Positions 16,478-24,425 of a stretch of DNA of 54,844 bases are shown here, in pieces. This DNA comes from a virus: positions 1 to 54,844 of the IMG/VR virus record IMGVR_UViG_3300032293_001351. One strand, given 5' to 3'. The first letter of the stretch is position 1; every line of letters starts with the position of its first letter. A model generated the notes under the pieces. It ran no database searches, was not told where the DNA came from, and was given only the letters and a program-made list of their open reading frames with translations. The position numbers and the translations under genes are program-made.

Positions 16478-18256
16478 TCAAGTTTGCTTAGTATTTGTAT
16501 TATTACTAGGATTTATAGAATTAGAATATTTGTTTGAAGGATCCGCATTTTTTAAATTTGAACTAAGATTTTGGTTTTGTTTAGCAAGGGCTTTTTGAAC
16601 CCTTTTCTTAAGAGCCTTACCACCTTGAAGATTGTCAACAAATGAAGAAATCCCCAATTCTTTATTTTCTTGAAAAATAGATCCTACCATTTCTAAATTT
16701 GCATTCAAATCACCTAAAGATACTTCATCTTCTTCAAGATACTTTGTAGATTCTAAAACTATGGCTAAATCATTAGGAGACAAAGAAGGAATATCGGATT
16801 TTATTAATCCTTTTGAATATAGTAAGAATTTAACTTCATTTATTATTATTAAATCTAAAGATGCAAAGGTTGGAGTAGATTGGACAACTATATATCCATT
16901 AATATCTCTTGCTATTCCATATCTTCTACTAATAGAAATTCCTTCATCTACAAGAGATTCTGATATTATTTCTATATTATATTCTCCTATATTTCTTAAT
17001 GCTCTTTCAGATCTACTATTATATTGATCTAGAAAATTTCTTAAAGGAGTTATAGAGCTTTGTAAAGAGCTTATAGTATCTTGAACTTCTTTTTTAATTT
17101 CGTCTTCTACATTTGAACAAGCATCTAAATTATTAAGTATTATATTTAATCTGTCTATTATAATTTGCATACCTGATACAAGAGACGTGGCAAAAATAGC
17201 AATTAAATTTAAAACAAAATTTATTTGTTGTAATCTTTTTACGAGCTTATCTATTCCTTTTGCGCCAACAACATCTTCATTTATATTAGATAAAAGTGTA
17301 GTTACACCAGATGTAGTATATACGTTTGGAATAGGAATTCCAAAAAGGAATTTTCTTAATATATAAAATACCTTTAAAAGTATTAAAAATAATCTTATAA
17401 ATGCTCTAGTACTATTTATATAAGAGACAATTTTTTGGGCGACTGAAGAAATATTTTTAGCTAATTTTAATAAATTTTTTAAAACAGGAATAATTTTTTC
17501 TACTGGTATTTCTCTATTTAATTTAGCTATTTCTTCTTGTATTTGGCCTCCTAGAAGAAAATCCGCGTTTGCTAATAGTGCAGCAGGAGTATTTAAAGCT
17601 TGAACTGTAGCACATATAGCCCTTGTTTTTTCTATTACAGATATAATTTTTTGAACTTCTTCAACAGGAATAGCACTAACATTTCCATATTTATCAAAAT
17701 AACTTAATTTATCTGTAATAAAATTAGAAACTATAGAAACTTCAGGAAAAGCTTCTCTTATCTCAGGATCATTTAAAGTATCTATTAATCCAGTAAAATT
17801 ATTTCTTATGCTTTGAATAAGATTATATAATCCTAATCTACTTTCTGGATTATTTACATCGCTATAGCTTGCAAAATATCCATCAATTATTTTTTGTATA
17901 TCAAAAGCTAATTTTTGTAATTGCCATTTTTTTCTAGCTATAGGATTAGAAGGTATTGGGTCTGCTGGATTAAAAGCTTTACCTCCAGGTATTTGATTTA
18001 TTAAATAATTAATTAAATTACAAAAGTCTACAGTAGAAATTCTTTCTAATATATAAATAATCCCTTTATCAAATGCTCTAGTAATTAAATTTCCTTGATC
18101 TTCATTAAGTGCATATTTTCCATAAATTATGCCATCTGTTTTACTTTGGGCATTTATTATAAATGTAGCAATTGCTGCAATAGCTTTTTCTAAACCTTTT
18201 GCAGATGTAGTATTTATATTTAATTTATCATTTACTAAATTTCTAGTAAGACTCAT
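16478..18256 (-). CDS. Large helical structural protein of the hub/baseplate region (592 aa)
   Basis: Almost entirely alpha-helical by composition (Leu/Ile/Asn/Lys). It has a long amphipathic middle (KLVKRLQQINFVLNLIAIFA, RLNIILNNLDACSNVEDEIK) and hydrophobic segments near 285-310 that resemble membrane helices (RLFLILLKVFYILRKFLFG). The C-terminal 60 residues are basic and Asn/Ser-rich. In the gene order between spike-like proteins and gp25 it occupies the place of hub or tape-measure-type proteins. The helical, partly hydrophobic character fits a tape-measure or ejected protein, but I cannot confirm homology. Confidence 0.72.
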   Translation of the reverse strand: MSLTRNLVNDKLNINTTSAKGLEKAIAAIATFIINAQSKTDGIIYGKYALNEDQGNLITRAFDKGIIYILERISTVDFCNLINYLINQIPGGKAFNPADPIPSNPIARKKWQLQKLAFDIQKIIDGYFASYSDVNNPESRLGLYNLIQSIRNNFTGLIDTLNDPEIREAFPEVSIVSNFITDKLSYFDKYGNVSAIPVEEVQKIISVIEKTRAICATVQALNTPAALLANADFLLGGQIQEEIAKLNREIPVEKIIPVLKNLLKLAKNISSVAQKIVSYINSTRAFIRLFLILLKVFYILRKFLFGIPIPNVYTTSGVTTLLSNINEDVVGAKGIDKLVKRLQQINFVLNLIAIFATSLVSGMQIIIDRLNIILNNLDACSNVEDEIKKEVQDTISSLQSSITPLRNFLDQYNSRSERALRNIGEYNIEIISESLVDEGISISRRYGIARDINGYIVVQSTPTFASLDLIIINEVKFLLYSKGLIKSDIPSLSPNDLAIVLESTKYLEEDEVSLGDLNANLEMVGSIFQENKELGISSFVDNLQGGKALKKRVQKALAKQNQNLSSNLKNADPSNKYSNSINPSNNTNTKQT

Positions 18257-18690
18257 TTTGTAAAAGTATTTTTAGATAAAAATGAATCATTTTTTATAAC
18301 ATTCAATAGTGTTTCACACGCTGTATTAAGTTTTTTACCTGCTGATGATATTGATTGCATACTAGTTCCTAATTCTGATTCTGAGCATTGAGCTAATAAA
18401 ACAGAAACGGATTGAAGTTGTTCTACAAAAATTTTTAATCTTTCATTGAAAAATTTTCCTAATACAAGAGGTTGTTTAGCATTTGGTCCTAAAGTAATTT
18501 TTTTACAATATAATAATATTTCTTTATTTGCATCTAAATTTATAGTTTTTACAGATGATAAACCAACTGCTTGTTTACCAAAAAGAAAAATTGCATCATT
18601 TTTAGAATGTAAAGTAACTCTGTCTGCTGATAAAATTATTTGCTCACCAGCAAAGGGAAATTGAGGATTATATGGAATACGTTCTGCCAT
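18253..18690 (-). CDS. Spike/hub-type protein with beta-prism-like repeats (145 aa)
   Basis: Residues 15-75 are short alternating strands (IILSADRVTLHSKNDAIFLFG, INLDANKEILLYCKKITLG). This rhythm is seen in the C-terminal beta-helix of T4 gp5 and related spike proteins. NAKQPLVLGKFFNERLKIF then leads into a helical C-terminus. It follows the OB/hub-like 307-aa gene and overlaps the next start by 4 bases. I read it as part of the central spike or hub; the exact counterpart is not clear. Confidence 0.7.
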   Translation of the reverse strand: MAERIPYNPQFPFAGEQIILSADRVTLHSKNDAIFLFGKQAVGLSSVKTINLDANKEILLYCKKITLGPNAKQPLVLGKFFNERLKIFVEQLQSVSVLLAQCSESELGTSMQSISSAGKKLNTACETLLNVIKNDSFLSKNTFTK

Positions 18691-18691
18691 T

Positions 18692-19615
18692 TTAAGTGGT
18701 TGAAGATTTTTGAGTCGCTATTTTATCTTGAGCATCAGCAGATGTAGCATCTGTAGAAATAGGCCTTGGAAATGTTTTTATAATAGGTCTAGCTATTACT
18801 TCCTGTTCTTTTTCTTTAAATGAATTTCTAGGAAAATTATTTATATCTTGTAAAGATATTTGTTGGGTAGAAGTTAAATATATACAGGCACCATCAGAAT
18901 TAATATCTTCAATTCCTGGGTCAAATTTAGAAAGTGATTTTGATGGGCCTAATTTATTTACTATTATAGTAATAGGGTCTCCTACACTACCTGTGGGCGA
19001 CCAGCTATTATATTCTTGCAATTCAGGTACTGTTGTACTTCCTAATCTTATTGTTTGACCAAATCTTCCTTGTAAGATAGTATCTCCTTCAAAAGGTTGT
19101 AAATTTAGAACATCTTGCTTTTCTAAAAAAGTATAACCAAAAGGTAAATCTGGTAATTCTATAGGATTACCTGCATATTCAGGTTGTTGAGAAAATTCTA
19201 ATAGAAAATTTTGATATTCTTGTAAGTTAGGAAAAGCACCATGATTAGGATGATTCCAAAGATTATAAGCTGGGAAATAAAAGAACTGTTGATTTGTTAT
19301 TTTATCATTAAGCCTTTCACTAGGACCAGTTATTATAAAAACAATTTCATTTACTAAAGGATATTGTTTTACAAAATTAAAAATAGGATAAGCAGGTTCT
19401 GAAATTTCTTCTGCTCTAGATGTATTAAAATTTGAATATAAAATTTGATATCTTATTTTTCCTATATCTGCTGGACTATTATAATCTTTATCAATTTCAC
19501 TAGTACCACCTTTATAAGGACCCATTACTACTTCTTTAACTCTTCCTATTTGGAAATATTGCCCACCAATAGATTCTGGTGGTGTAGGATTATTTTGAAA
19601 AAAATTAGTAGCCAT
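18692..19615 (-). CDS. Baseplate hub / gp5-like OB-fold protein (307 aa)
   Basis: The N-terminus has an OB-fold-like stretch (YFQIGRVKEVVMGPYKGG). The middle carries LQPFEGDTILQGRFGQTIRLGST, SPTGSVGDPITIIVNK and INSDGACIYLTSTQQISL. This combination is what I know from gp5-type hub proteins of marine T4-like phages, where 'EGD-x-I-x-GR-x-GQ-x-IR-GST' is conserved. No lysozyme domain is visible, unlike T4 gp5 itself. The C-terminal 50 residues are a Pro/Ser/Thr linker. It is coupled to the upstream gene by a one-base overlap. Confidence 0.75.
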   Translation of the reverse strand: MATNFFQNNPTPPESIGGQYFQIGRVKEVVMGPYKGGTSEIDKDYNSPADIGKIRYQILYSNFNTSRAEEISEPAYPIFNFVKQYPLVNEIVFIITGPSERLNDKITNQQFFYFPAYNLWNHPNHGAFPNLQEYQNFLLEFSQQPEYAGNPIELPDLPFGYTFLEKQDVLNLQPFEGDTILQGRFGQTIRLGSTTVPELQEYNSWSPTGSVGDPITIIVNKLGPSKSLSKFDPGIEDINSDGACIYLTSTQQISLQDINNFPRNSFKEKEQEVIARPIIKTFPRPISTDATSADAQDKIATQKSSTT

Positions 19616-19977
19616 TATGCGCTAGGTAGTTGTTTAGGATCCTTTATTTTAATAGTTGAAACCTCAGAAAATAATTGCTCAATATCCTTTTCTGTAAGAA
19701 CTCCTGAATCTTCCGAATCACCGGCTTTTTTACTTTCAGCAGCTTTTTGGAAAAGATTCAGCAATTTAAGAAGAACCTCGTCATTTTTTAAACTGGAGTC
19801 TATAAATCCTTTAAGTAAAGGAACAACTACAATAGCATCACCAGGAGTTTCAATCATATCGGCTAACCTCATGATCTCCTGTTTAATTGTAGAATCTTGA
19901 TTTTTTTGCTTATCGTATACCTCTTCTACAAGATTGGCAATAGTTTTACCTTTGAATATTTCCTTATCAAGTTCCAT
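19615..19977 (-). CDS. Small helical protein at the head of the tail operon (120 aa)
   Basis: Helical and acidic (VEEVYDKQKNQDSTIKQEIMRL, LKLLNLFQKAAESKK), with a hydrophobic centre (GDAIVVVPLLKGFI). No family recognised. It is the first gene after the late sigma gene, preceded 11 bases upstream by an ATATTTAT motif that overlaps the sigma stop. The late tail transcript probably begins here. A chaperone or small structural component is possible. Confidence 0.72.
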   Translation of the reverse strand: MELDKEIFKGKTIANLVEEVYDKQKNQDSTIKQEIMRLADMIETPGDAIVVVPLLKGFIDSSLKNDEVLLKLLNLFQKAAESKKAGDSEDSGVLTEKDIEQLFSEVSTIKIKDPKQLPSA

Positions 19978-19988
19978 GACTTTTTAGA

Positions 19989-19996
19989 ATAAATAT
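19989..19996 (-). promoter_or_regulatory. ATATTTAT late-type motif at the sigma/tail boundary
   Basis: Minus strand reads attaATATTTATTCtaaaaagtc, 11 bases before the ATG at 19977. It touches the stop codon of the gp55-like gene, so it splits the minus-strand operon into a regulatory half and a structural half. Confidence 0.55.
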
Positions 19997-20748
19997 TAAT
20001 AGTCATTGTTTTCAAGATACTGATTAAGGATAGTTTTGTAGATGTTTTTTAGCTTTTTAATTACCTTTGTAATGGTATTTGATTGAGTATCTGTCATCTC
20101 TTTAACATATATAAAGACGGCCTTTTTATTGAAAATATCTATGTTTTCCCTCTTTTTGAAGATTTCTAGAATAGCATCGGCAACCTTTAGTTCCTCTGTT
20201 TTGTCAAATAATTCTAATAAATTGTTATCTACATATTTGATAAAAAGCTCGACCACGTCTAGCTTATCTAGCTCTGGTTCTGGTTCTTTTACAAGGATGC
20301 TATTTAATAATGCATCATCATCATTCTGCTCTCCAATCTCAGCTTTTGCTACTAATTTCTTATAATTCTTTTGGTTATATATAATCAAATATCTTTTGGC
20401 AATCGTACCAAAATAAGAATAAGCCTTACCTTTAGATTGATCATAAAGGTCTAATTTTTGTAGAAGAAATGATATTACTTCATACTTAAGATCTTCTATA
20501 TTATCAACCTCTGTATAATAGAATTTGAATGTATGAATGATATTTTCCACTAATTTATAAAATCCGTAGTGGATATCTTGATTATAGATTCTATTTCTTT
20601 CTGCTTGGTTTTTAGCAGCCCTATACCTTAGAATTGCTTCTTCAGTTTCTATTGTAAAATAGTTATTTTTTGTTTTAGGCTTTCTTTTTCTAGGCTCTCC
20701 TTTTTTGGTTAATAAAACCTCCTCCTCATTTAGTAGTGTATCACTCAT
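19996..20748 (-). CDS. gp55: Late-transcription sigma factor, T4 gp55-like (250 aa)
   Basis: The N-terminus is basic (KKGEPRKRKPKTKNNYFTIE). Residues 35-125 contain EEAILRYRAAKNQAERNRIYNQDIHYGFYKLVENIIHTF, then LKYEVISFLLQKLDLYDQSKGKAYSYFGTIAKRYLI. This is the sigma-2-like region conserved in gp55 proteins; the KGKAYSYFGTIAKRYL phrase is diagnostic. gp55 replaces host sigma on RNA polymerase and, with the gp45 clamp, directs late transcription. The C-terminal part is helical and lacks a full region 4, as in gp55. It sits downstream of the middle-type promoter at 22.6 kb and just upstream of the first late-type motif. Confidence 0.88.
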   Translation of the reverse strand: MSDTLLNEEEVLLTKKGEPRKRKPKTKNNYFTIETEEAILRYRAAKNQAERNRIYNQDIHYGFYKLVENIIHTFKFYYTEVDNIEDLKYEVISFLLQKLDLYDQSKGKAYSYFGTIAKRYLIIYNQKNYKKLVAKAEIGEQNDDDALLNSILVKEPEPELDKLDVVELFIKYVDNNLLELFDKTEELKVADAILEIFKKRENIDIFNKKAVFIYVKEMTDTQSNTITKVIKKLKNIYKTILNQYLENNDY

Positions 20749-20749
20749 A

Positions 20750-21022
20750 TTATTCTTCTATGAATTCGTTAATTCTAGTTTGCATTTGTTTTACATTTTC
20801 CATAAGACTTAAAAACTCAGGATCAGATTGTACCCATAATTTAGAATCTATTTGATTTGCAGCAATATTAATCTCTTTCATACAATCTTTAATATTGTCA
20901 ATAAATAATTGCTGTGTAACAACCATTGATTCTAGTCTTCTATTTTTTTGAAATAGGTTCCAAATTACATATCCTATAATAGATACCACCCAAACTATTA
21001 GGGCTATAATTCCTGTTGTCAT
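20750..21022 (-). CDS. Membrane-anchored coiled-coil protein (90 aa)
   Basis: One TM segment at residues 4-23 (GIIALIVWVVSIIGYVIWNL) is followed by a basic boundary (FQKNRRLE) and a 60-residue amphipathic helix. This predicts a single-pass inner-membrane protein with a cytoplasmic coiled coil. One base separates its stop from the sigma start. Function unknown; a spanin or holin-like role is possible but not supported by a lysis cassette nearby. Confidence 0.7.
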   Translation of the reverse strand: MTTGIIALIVWVVSIIGYVIWNLFQKNRRLESMVVTQQLFIDNIKDCMKEINIAANQIDSKLWVQSDPEFLSLMENVKQMQTRINEFIEE

Positions 21023-21034
21023 AATATATTAATT

Positions 21035-21664
21035 TTAATTTGATTCAATTTTACTAGACATCAAATCTGCTTGATGTAGTATGTAAGCAATATTAGACCT
21101 TAATTCTGTATCTTTATTATAAGTAATATAATACTGCTTATTTGCTTCTTCATATAAACCATCATGGAGTCTGATTGCTAGAAACTCATTCTCTGAAACC
21201 TGTATACCATACTTTTGAAGAACAAATAGACTTCTTTCTGCAATTCTCATATGAGTTATAGCAGGATTATAATTAAACATAAGGCCTTGATTTTCTCTAT
21301 GCCATTGTGATTGGTTAGGAATATAAACTGGATCATTATTTGTTCCTAGTTTACCAAGATCATGATTAAGTGCTGAGAAAGCTAATTCTTCAGTTGTATA
21401 ATTTTTACTCTGGCCAAACTTATCCCAAACCTTTTCAAATACTAAAGCTGCTTCCGTAACCCTAATAACATGATCTAAATAACCACCAGCAAAAGCATTA
21501 TGGTGACTTATTTTTGTAGAGGCAGGAGAAGTAGCAAGAGTTTCTTCAATATCTTTATACATTTCCAGAAGTTTATTTTTCCTATTACCAGAAATATATT
21601 TATCAATTAAAGAATAAAACTTGGCTAGATTTTCAGCCATTTGCTCAGGACTTAATTTTTTCAT
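21035..21664 (-). CDS. HD-domain hydrolase (209 aa)
   Basis: Has the HD signature: H54/H55 in KISHHNAFAGGYLDH, then ALNHDLGKLGTN with HD at 101-102, and a later HDG and H-x-AD-like segment (LHQADLMS). HD proteins are metal-dependent phosphohydrolases acting on nucleotides or nucleic acids. Phage members often remove phosphates from dNMPs or signalling nucleotides. It lies among middle-type genes just upstream of sigma, fitting a metabolic role. Substrate not predictable from sequence. Confidence 0.85.
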   Translation of the reverse strand: MKKLSPEQMAENLAKFYSLIDKYISGNRKNKLLEMYKDIEETLATSPASTKISHHNAFAGGYLDHVIRVTEAALVFEKVWDKFGQSKNYTTEELAFSALNHDLGKLGTNNDPVYIPNQSQWHRENQGLMFNYNPAITHMRIAERSLFVLQKYGIQVSENEFLAIRLHDGLYEEANKQYYITYNKDTELRSNIAYILHQADLMSSKIESN

Positions 21665-21678
21665 AACTTATTTTTTAT

Positions 21679-21855
21679 TTAGAATTCATTTTCACTATTT
21701 ATCAAGACTTCTATTTCATCTATTTTAGATTTTATTCTATCTAAATGAAAACTTAATTCTTCTTGAGATCTAGCAGTAGATATTAAAGCTCTTTGAGAAT
21801 TTATTAAATTATTTAATTCAAATATTTTCCTTAATATTAATTGTTTGTATTTCAT
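21679..21855 (-). CDS. Small helical protein (58 aa)
   Basis: Reads MKYKQLILRKIFELNNLINS, then SAR-like helix and a Glu-rich end (KIDEIEVLINSENEF) before TAA. One continuous amphipathic helix pair. The start MKYKQL-ILRK and the helical hairpin recur in small genes of T4-like marine phages, next to HD or metabolic genes. The gene fills the gap between the glutaredoxin-like gene and the HD gene, with 9- and 14-base spacers. Confidence 0.65.
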   Translation of the reverse strand: MKYKQLILRKIFELNNLINSQRALISTARSQEELSFHLDRIKSKIDEIEVLINSENEF

Positions 21856-21864
21856 ATTATAAAT

Positions 21865-22185
21865 TTACAACTTTATTGTATACTCTATCAATTGATCTAT
21901 AGAGTGAAAGGCGGTACCTTTAATTTTATCATTAAATATAATTTTTTTACTTATATCTTCATATGTATTTGCTATATATATTATCTCTTCTATAAAATTA
22001 GTATTTATCATTTTTAATACTATAGGATAGTTAGAGCAGCCTATTAAATCTTCAATTGAATCACAAAGTTCCGTATCCGATTTGCAAACTTCATAATCAT
22101 AGTGAATATAGTTTTTACCTAATTCTTGCTTTAGTTTTTCACACTTACTACATCCTTCTAATACTAATAATTTAATCTTATTCAT
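21865..22185 (-). CDS. Glutaredoxin/thioredoxin-fold protein (106 aa)
   Basis: Starts with a strand and the redox motif: KLLVLEGCSKCEKLKQEL, giving C12-x-x-C15. A second strand follows, then SNYPIVLKM where the Pro matches the cis-Pro that faces the CxxC in this fold. T4-like phages often encode glutaredoxins that reduce ribonucleotide reductase. Here the C-terminal half differs from typical glutaredoxins (no GG motif). The start overlaps the end of the upstream small gene. Confidence 0.78.
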   Translation of the reverse strand: MNKIKLLVLEGCSKCEKLKQELGKNYIHYDYEVCKSDTELCDSIEDLIGCSNYPIVLKMINTNFIEEIIYIANTYEDISKKIIFNDKIKGTAFHSIDQLIEYTIKL

Positions 22186-22339
22186 AAAATTCTTTATCTA
22201 TTTTTTTCATTATTTGATACCACATAGTTTTTTCTTCATCTTTCATAGTATCAAATGTCATTGATAAGTAAATATATAATGCATTTAATTGCTCTTCTGT
22301 TATTTTATCTCCATCTATTTGAAAATCTTCTCCTTGCAT
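22178..22339 (-). CDS. Small acidic helical protein (53 aa)
   Basis: ATG at 22339 (MQGEDFQIDGDKITEEQLNA), open to TAA at 22178, overlapping the glutaredoxin-like start by 8 bases. It reads as two helices with an aromatic-rich centre (YIYLSMTFDTM, MWYQIMKKIDKEF). It is the first gene of the minus-strand operon downstream of the folded leader. Function unknown. Confidence 0.65.
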   Translation of the reverse strand: MQGEDFQIDGDKITEEQLNALYIYLSMTFDTMKDEEKTMWYQIMKKIDKEFYE

Positions 22340-22400
22340 AATAGCTAGTTTAAAGGTATTTAGCCTTTTTTTAGAGTGTGATTGACTTTGTTTTTCATTT

Positions 22401-22595
22401 GTAGCTTATATCTAAAATCCTTTAGCGGACTAAACCGTCGGATACTGCCGATATTATTTTAGGCTTTCACTACCAATTATTTTTGTATACCTGAAGCATA
22501 TATTGGTCTTTACTCCTGGTAGTCGTTGTGCTTACTCATTCTAAAACTCACTCATGGAATTTAACCAAGCTATGGCATAGAGCCTGAGTATACGA
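22401..22595 (-). ncRNA. Folded leader or small RNA in the divergent intergenic region
   Basis: The gene-free 350 bases between the divergent operons contain nested inverted repeats. CTAAAAT (22412-22418) pairs with ATTTTAG (22456-22462). It encloses TTTAG-CGGA-CTAAA (22421-22434) and TCGG-ATACTG-CCGA (22438-22451), a ready three-way junction. Next, ACTACCA (22469-22475) pairs with TGGTAGT (22517-22523), and ACTCA (22534) with TGAGT (22585). Local GC content is raised against the flanks. Strand is chosen because a promoter-like element at 22607-22630 points leftward into it. It may be a 5' leader controlling the sigma operon or a separate RNA. No known RNA family is recognised. Confidence 0.55.
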
Positions 22596-22606
22596 CATTA
22601 GTTTTA

Positions 22607-22630
22607 CTAATATACAACAAATATTTGAAA
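22607..22630 (-). promoter_or_regulatory. Middle-type promoter element of the minus-strand operon
   Basis: On the minus strand it contains ATTTGTTGTATATTAG. Over 24 bases it differs at one position from the element at 35766-35789, which is far too close for chance. It points toward the folded leader and the 22339-19996 genes, including sigma. A minus-strand ATATTTATT word also lies 17 bases further upstream (22647-22655), so a second, late start is possible. Confidence 0.7.
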
Positions 22631-22669
22631 CAGAAAAATTTTTTTTAATAAATATTTTTTTATGTCATT

Positions 22670-22686
22670 TTTTTGTCTTATATTTG
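22670..22686 (+). promoter_or_regulatory. Promoter-like element before the primase gene
   Basis: TTTTTGTCTTATATTTG ends 4 bases before the primase ATG. It aligns with the 22607 and 35766 elements as T-T/A-TTTG-T-n-n-TATATT-A/T-G. TATATTTG also matches the TAnnTTTG -7 box known from Bacteroidota promoters. Confidence 0.45.
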
Positions 22687-22690
22687 ATAA

Positions 22691-23620
22691 ATGGACAAAG
22701 AGTTACTCGTATTAGGATTATTAGAAACAGTTCTTGGTAAAGGAAAAGGATCTAAAACCACTATGGATTATGCATTCTACTGCCCAGTTTGTAAGCATCA
22801 TAATCCTAAGTTAATAGTGAATATTAAGTCTGGACAATACAATTGTTGGACTTGCCACCCTGCTACTAAAGGTAAAACACCAGTATCACTATTAAAAAAA
22901 GTAGACGCTCCTACTGAAAAGATTATCGAGATGAAAAATTATTTTCAAGGAGATAATACAAAGATTGATACTACAAAACCAAATAAAGTAACCTTACCAG
23001 AAGAATTTATTTCATTATCTAACCCAGATAAATCTCTTGAGTGCAGACATGCTCTAGCCTATTTAAAGAAAAGAAATATTTCTATTCAAGATATACAAAA
23101 GTATAATATTGGGTATTGTAAAACAGGGAGATACAGAAATAGAATTATAGTACCGTCTTATGATAAAGATGGCAACGTAAACTATTTTATTGCTAGATCA
23201 TTTGAACCTGATCCTTCTCGTAAGTACGATGCTCCTAGTTGTAATAAAACAGAACTTATAGGTCTAGAGTACTTTGTTAATTGGTCTATTCCTGTTATAT
23301 TGTGCGAAGGTATTTTTGATGCTATTGCAATTAAACGTAATGCTATTCCTTTATTTGGTAAAACTATTCCTCAGTCACTCATGATGAAATTAGTAGAATC
23401 TGAAGTAAAAACAGTATATTTGGCATTAGATAAAGATGCTCTTAAAGAAGCATTAGATTATTCACAAAATCTTCTTAATTTAGGTAAAGAAGTTTATTTA
23501 ATAGAATTAGAAGGTAAAGATCCTTCTGACCTTGGTTTTAATAATATGACCAAGTTATTACATACTGCGAAGCCATTGTCTTTCGGAGACCTGCTTCTCA
23601 AAAAAATACAACTAATATGA
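22691..23620 (+). CDS. gp61: DNA primase, T4 gp61-like (309 aa)
   Basis: Zinc-binding residues C31-x2-C34 (FYCPVCKHH) and C52-x2-C55 (CWTC) form an N-terminal zinc ribbon. Residues 150-155 and the TOPRIM core follow: VILCEGIFDAIAI with Glu206, and ALDKDA with Asp247/Asp249, which bind the catalytic metals. Primases make RNA primers for lagging-strand synthesis with the helicase. Length is close to T4 gp61 (about 340). First gene of the rightward operon, with a promoter-like TATATTTG 4 bases upstream, and overlaps the nuclease gene by 4 bases. Confidence 0.9.
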   Translation: MDKELLVLGLLETVLGKGKGSKTTMDYAFYCPVCKHHNPKLIVNIKSGQYNCWTCHPATKGKTPVSLLKKVDAPTEKIIEMKNYFQGDNTKIDTTKPNKVTLPEEFISLSNPDKSLECRHALAYLKKRNISIQDIQKYNIGYCKTGRYRNRIIVPSYDKDGNVNYFIARSFEPDPSRKYDAPSCNKTELIGLEYFVNWSIPVILCEGIFDAIAIKRNAIPLFGKTIPQSLMMKLVESEVKTVYLALDKDALKEALDYSQNLLNLGKEVYLIELEGKDPSDLGFNNMTKLLHTAKPLSFGDLLLKKIQLI

Positions 23621-24411
23621 TCGAACAAAACAAGAATGTCTATCGAGACAAGTTCTTAAAAAGAATCGTTGAAACAGATCCTGAACTTAGACAAATTACA
23701 TTACATGATTCTAGATATTATCAAAGGTCGCCTGGGGTTTTTTATCCGTCTGTTACCACAATTCTTGGTTACTTTCCGAAAGGTGCTTTTTTCGAAACTT
23801 GGATTAAAGACATGGGGCATAATGCTGATATTGTTATGCGTCGCGCTGGTGATGAGGGAACTCAAGTCCACAATGCCGTAGAAAAATTCTTGAGAGGAGA
23901 GGAAATTAGATGGATTGAACCAGATGGTAAAGTTAATTATCATACTCATGTATGGAAAATGATCTTAAGCTTTACAGACTTCTGGACAACCTATAAGCCA
24001 ACTCTTCTATTGTCAGAAGAATTCATGTTTAGTGACACCCACAAATACTCAGGAACATTAGATCTATTGGTAGATATTAAAGGAGAAAAGTGGTTATTAG
24101 ATATCAAAACATCAAACTCAGTTCATGAAAGCTACTACTTACAAATGTCAGCCTACACTAAAGCTTATGAAGAAAGATACCTCCAAAAAGTGGATCGTAA
24201 CGGTATCATATGGCTTAAATCTTCTAAAAGAGGGGCAGATAAGGCAGGCAAAAAAATGCAAGGTGCAGGTTGGGAAATAATTGAAGGAAAGAAGACAGTC
24301 GATGAATATTTCAATATGTTCTTGCATACCTATGAGACTTATAAGATTATGCATCCTGAGTCTGAGATTGAATTACTTACTCTACCTAATACCGTTAAAC
24401 TTACAGATTAA
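23617..24411 (+). CDS. PD-(D/E)XK nuclease, RecB/Cas4-type exonuclease-like (264 aa)
   Basis: The catalytic core reads SGTLDLLVDIKGEKWLLDIKT, with Asp149 and D162-x-K164, followed by YYLQMSAYTKAYEE (motif Q-x-x-x-Y, as in RecB-like nucleases). An upstream H85 in EGTQVHNAVEKFL completes the usual H-D-D-K set. Such nucleases process DNA ends in recombination-dependent replication. It is coupled by ATGA overlap to the primase, supporting a replication/recombination job. The stop codon overlaps the start of a late-type motif. Confidence 0.88.
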   Translation: MIEQNKNVYRDKFLKRIVETDPELRQITLHDSRYYQRSPGVFYPSVTTILGYFPKGAFFETWIKDMGHNADIVMRRAGDEGTQVHNAVEKFLRGEEIRWIEPDGKVNYHTHVWKMILSFTDFWTTYKPTLLLSEEFMFSDTHKYSGTLDLLVDIKGEKWLLDIKTSNSVHESYYLQMSAYTKAYEERYLQKVDRNGIIWLKSSKRGADKAGKKMQGAGWEIIEGKKTVDEYFNMFLHTYETYKIMHPESEIELLTLPNTVKLTD

Positions 24412-24418
24412 TATTTAT
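24411..24418 (+). promoter_or_regulatory. ATATTTAT late-type motif before the packaged-enzyme cluster
   Basis: Reads attaATATTTATTGGtagt then ATG, 7 bases on. It separates replication genes from the 24426-27042 enzyme group. Confidence 0.55.
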
Positions 24419-24425
24419 TGGTAGT

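Noticed and set aside
16478-18256. 592-aa protein as the tape measure
   Set aside because: Helical and partly hydrophobic, but the position among hub/wedge genes and lack of clear repeats leave this open; kept only as a possibility.
18692-19615. T4 gp5 lysozyme domain
   Set aside because: No catalytic E-D-T-type lysozyme motif is visible in the hub-like protein, so no cell-wall hydrolase is claimed.
22401-22595. Group I intron, tmRNA or tRNA in the folded region
   Set aside because: A CAACGACTACC-like string on the minus strand recalls an intron core, but the other core elements and any split gene are missing; no CCA-end, anticodon arm or tag frame was found.
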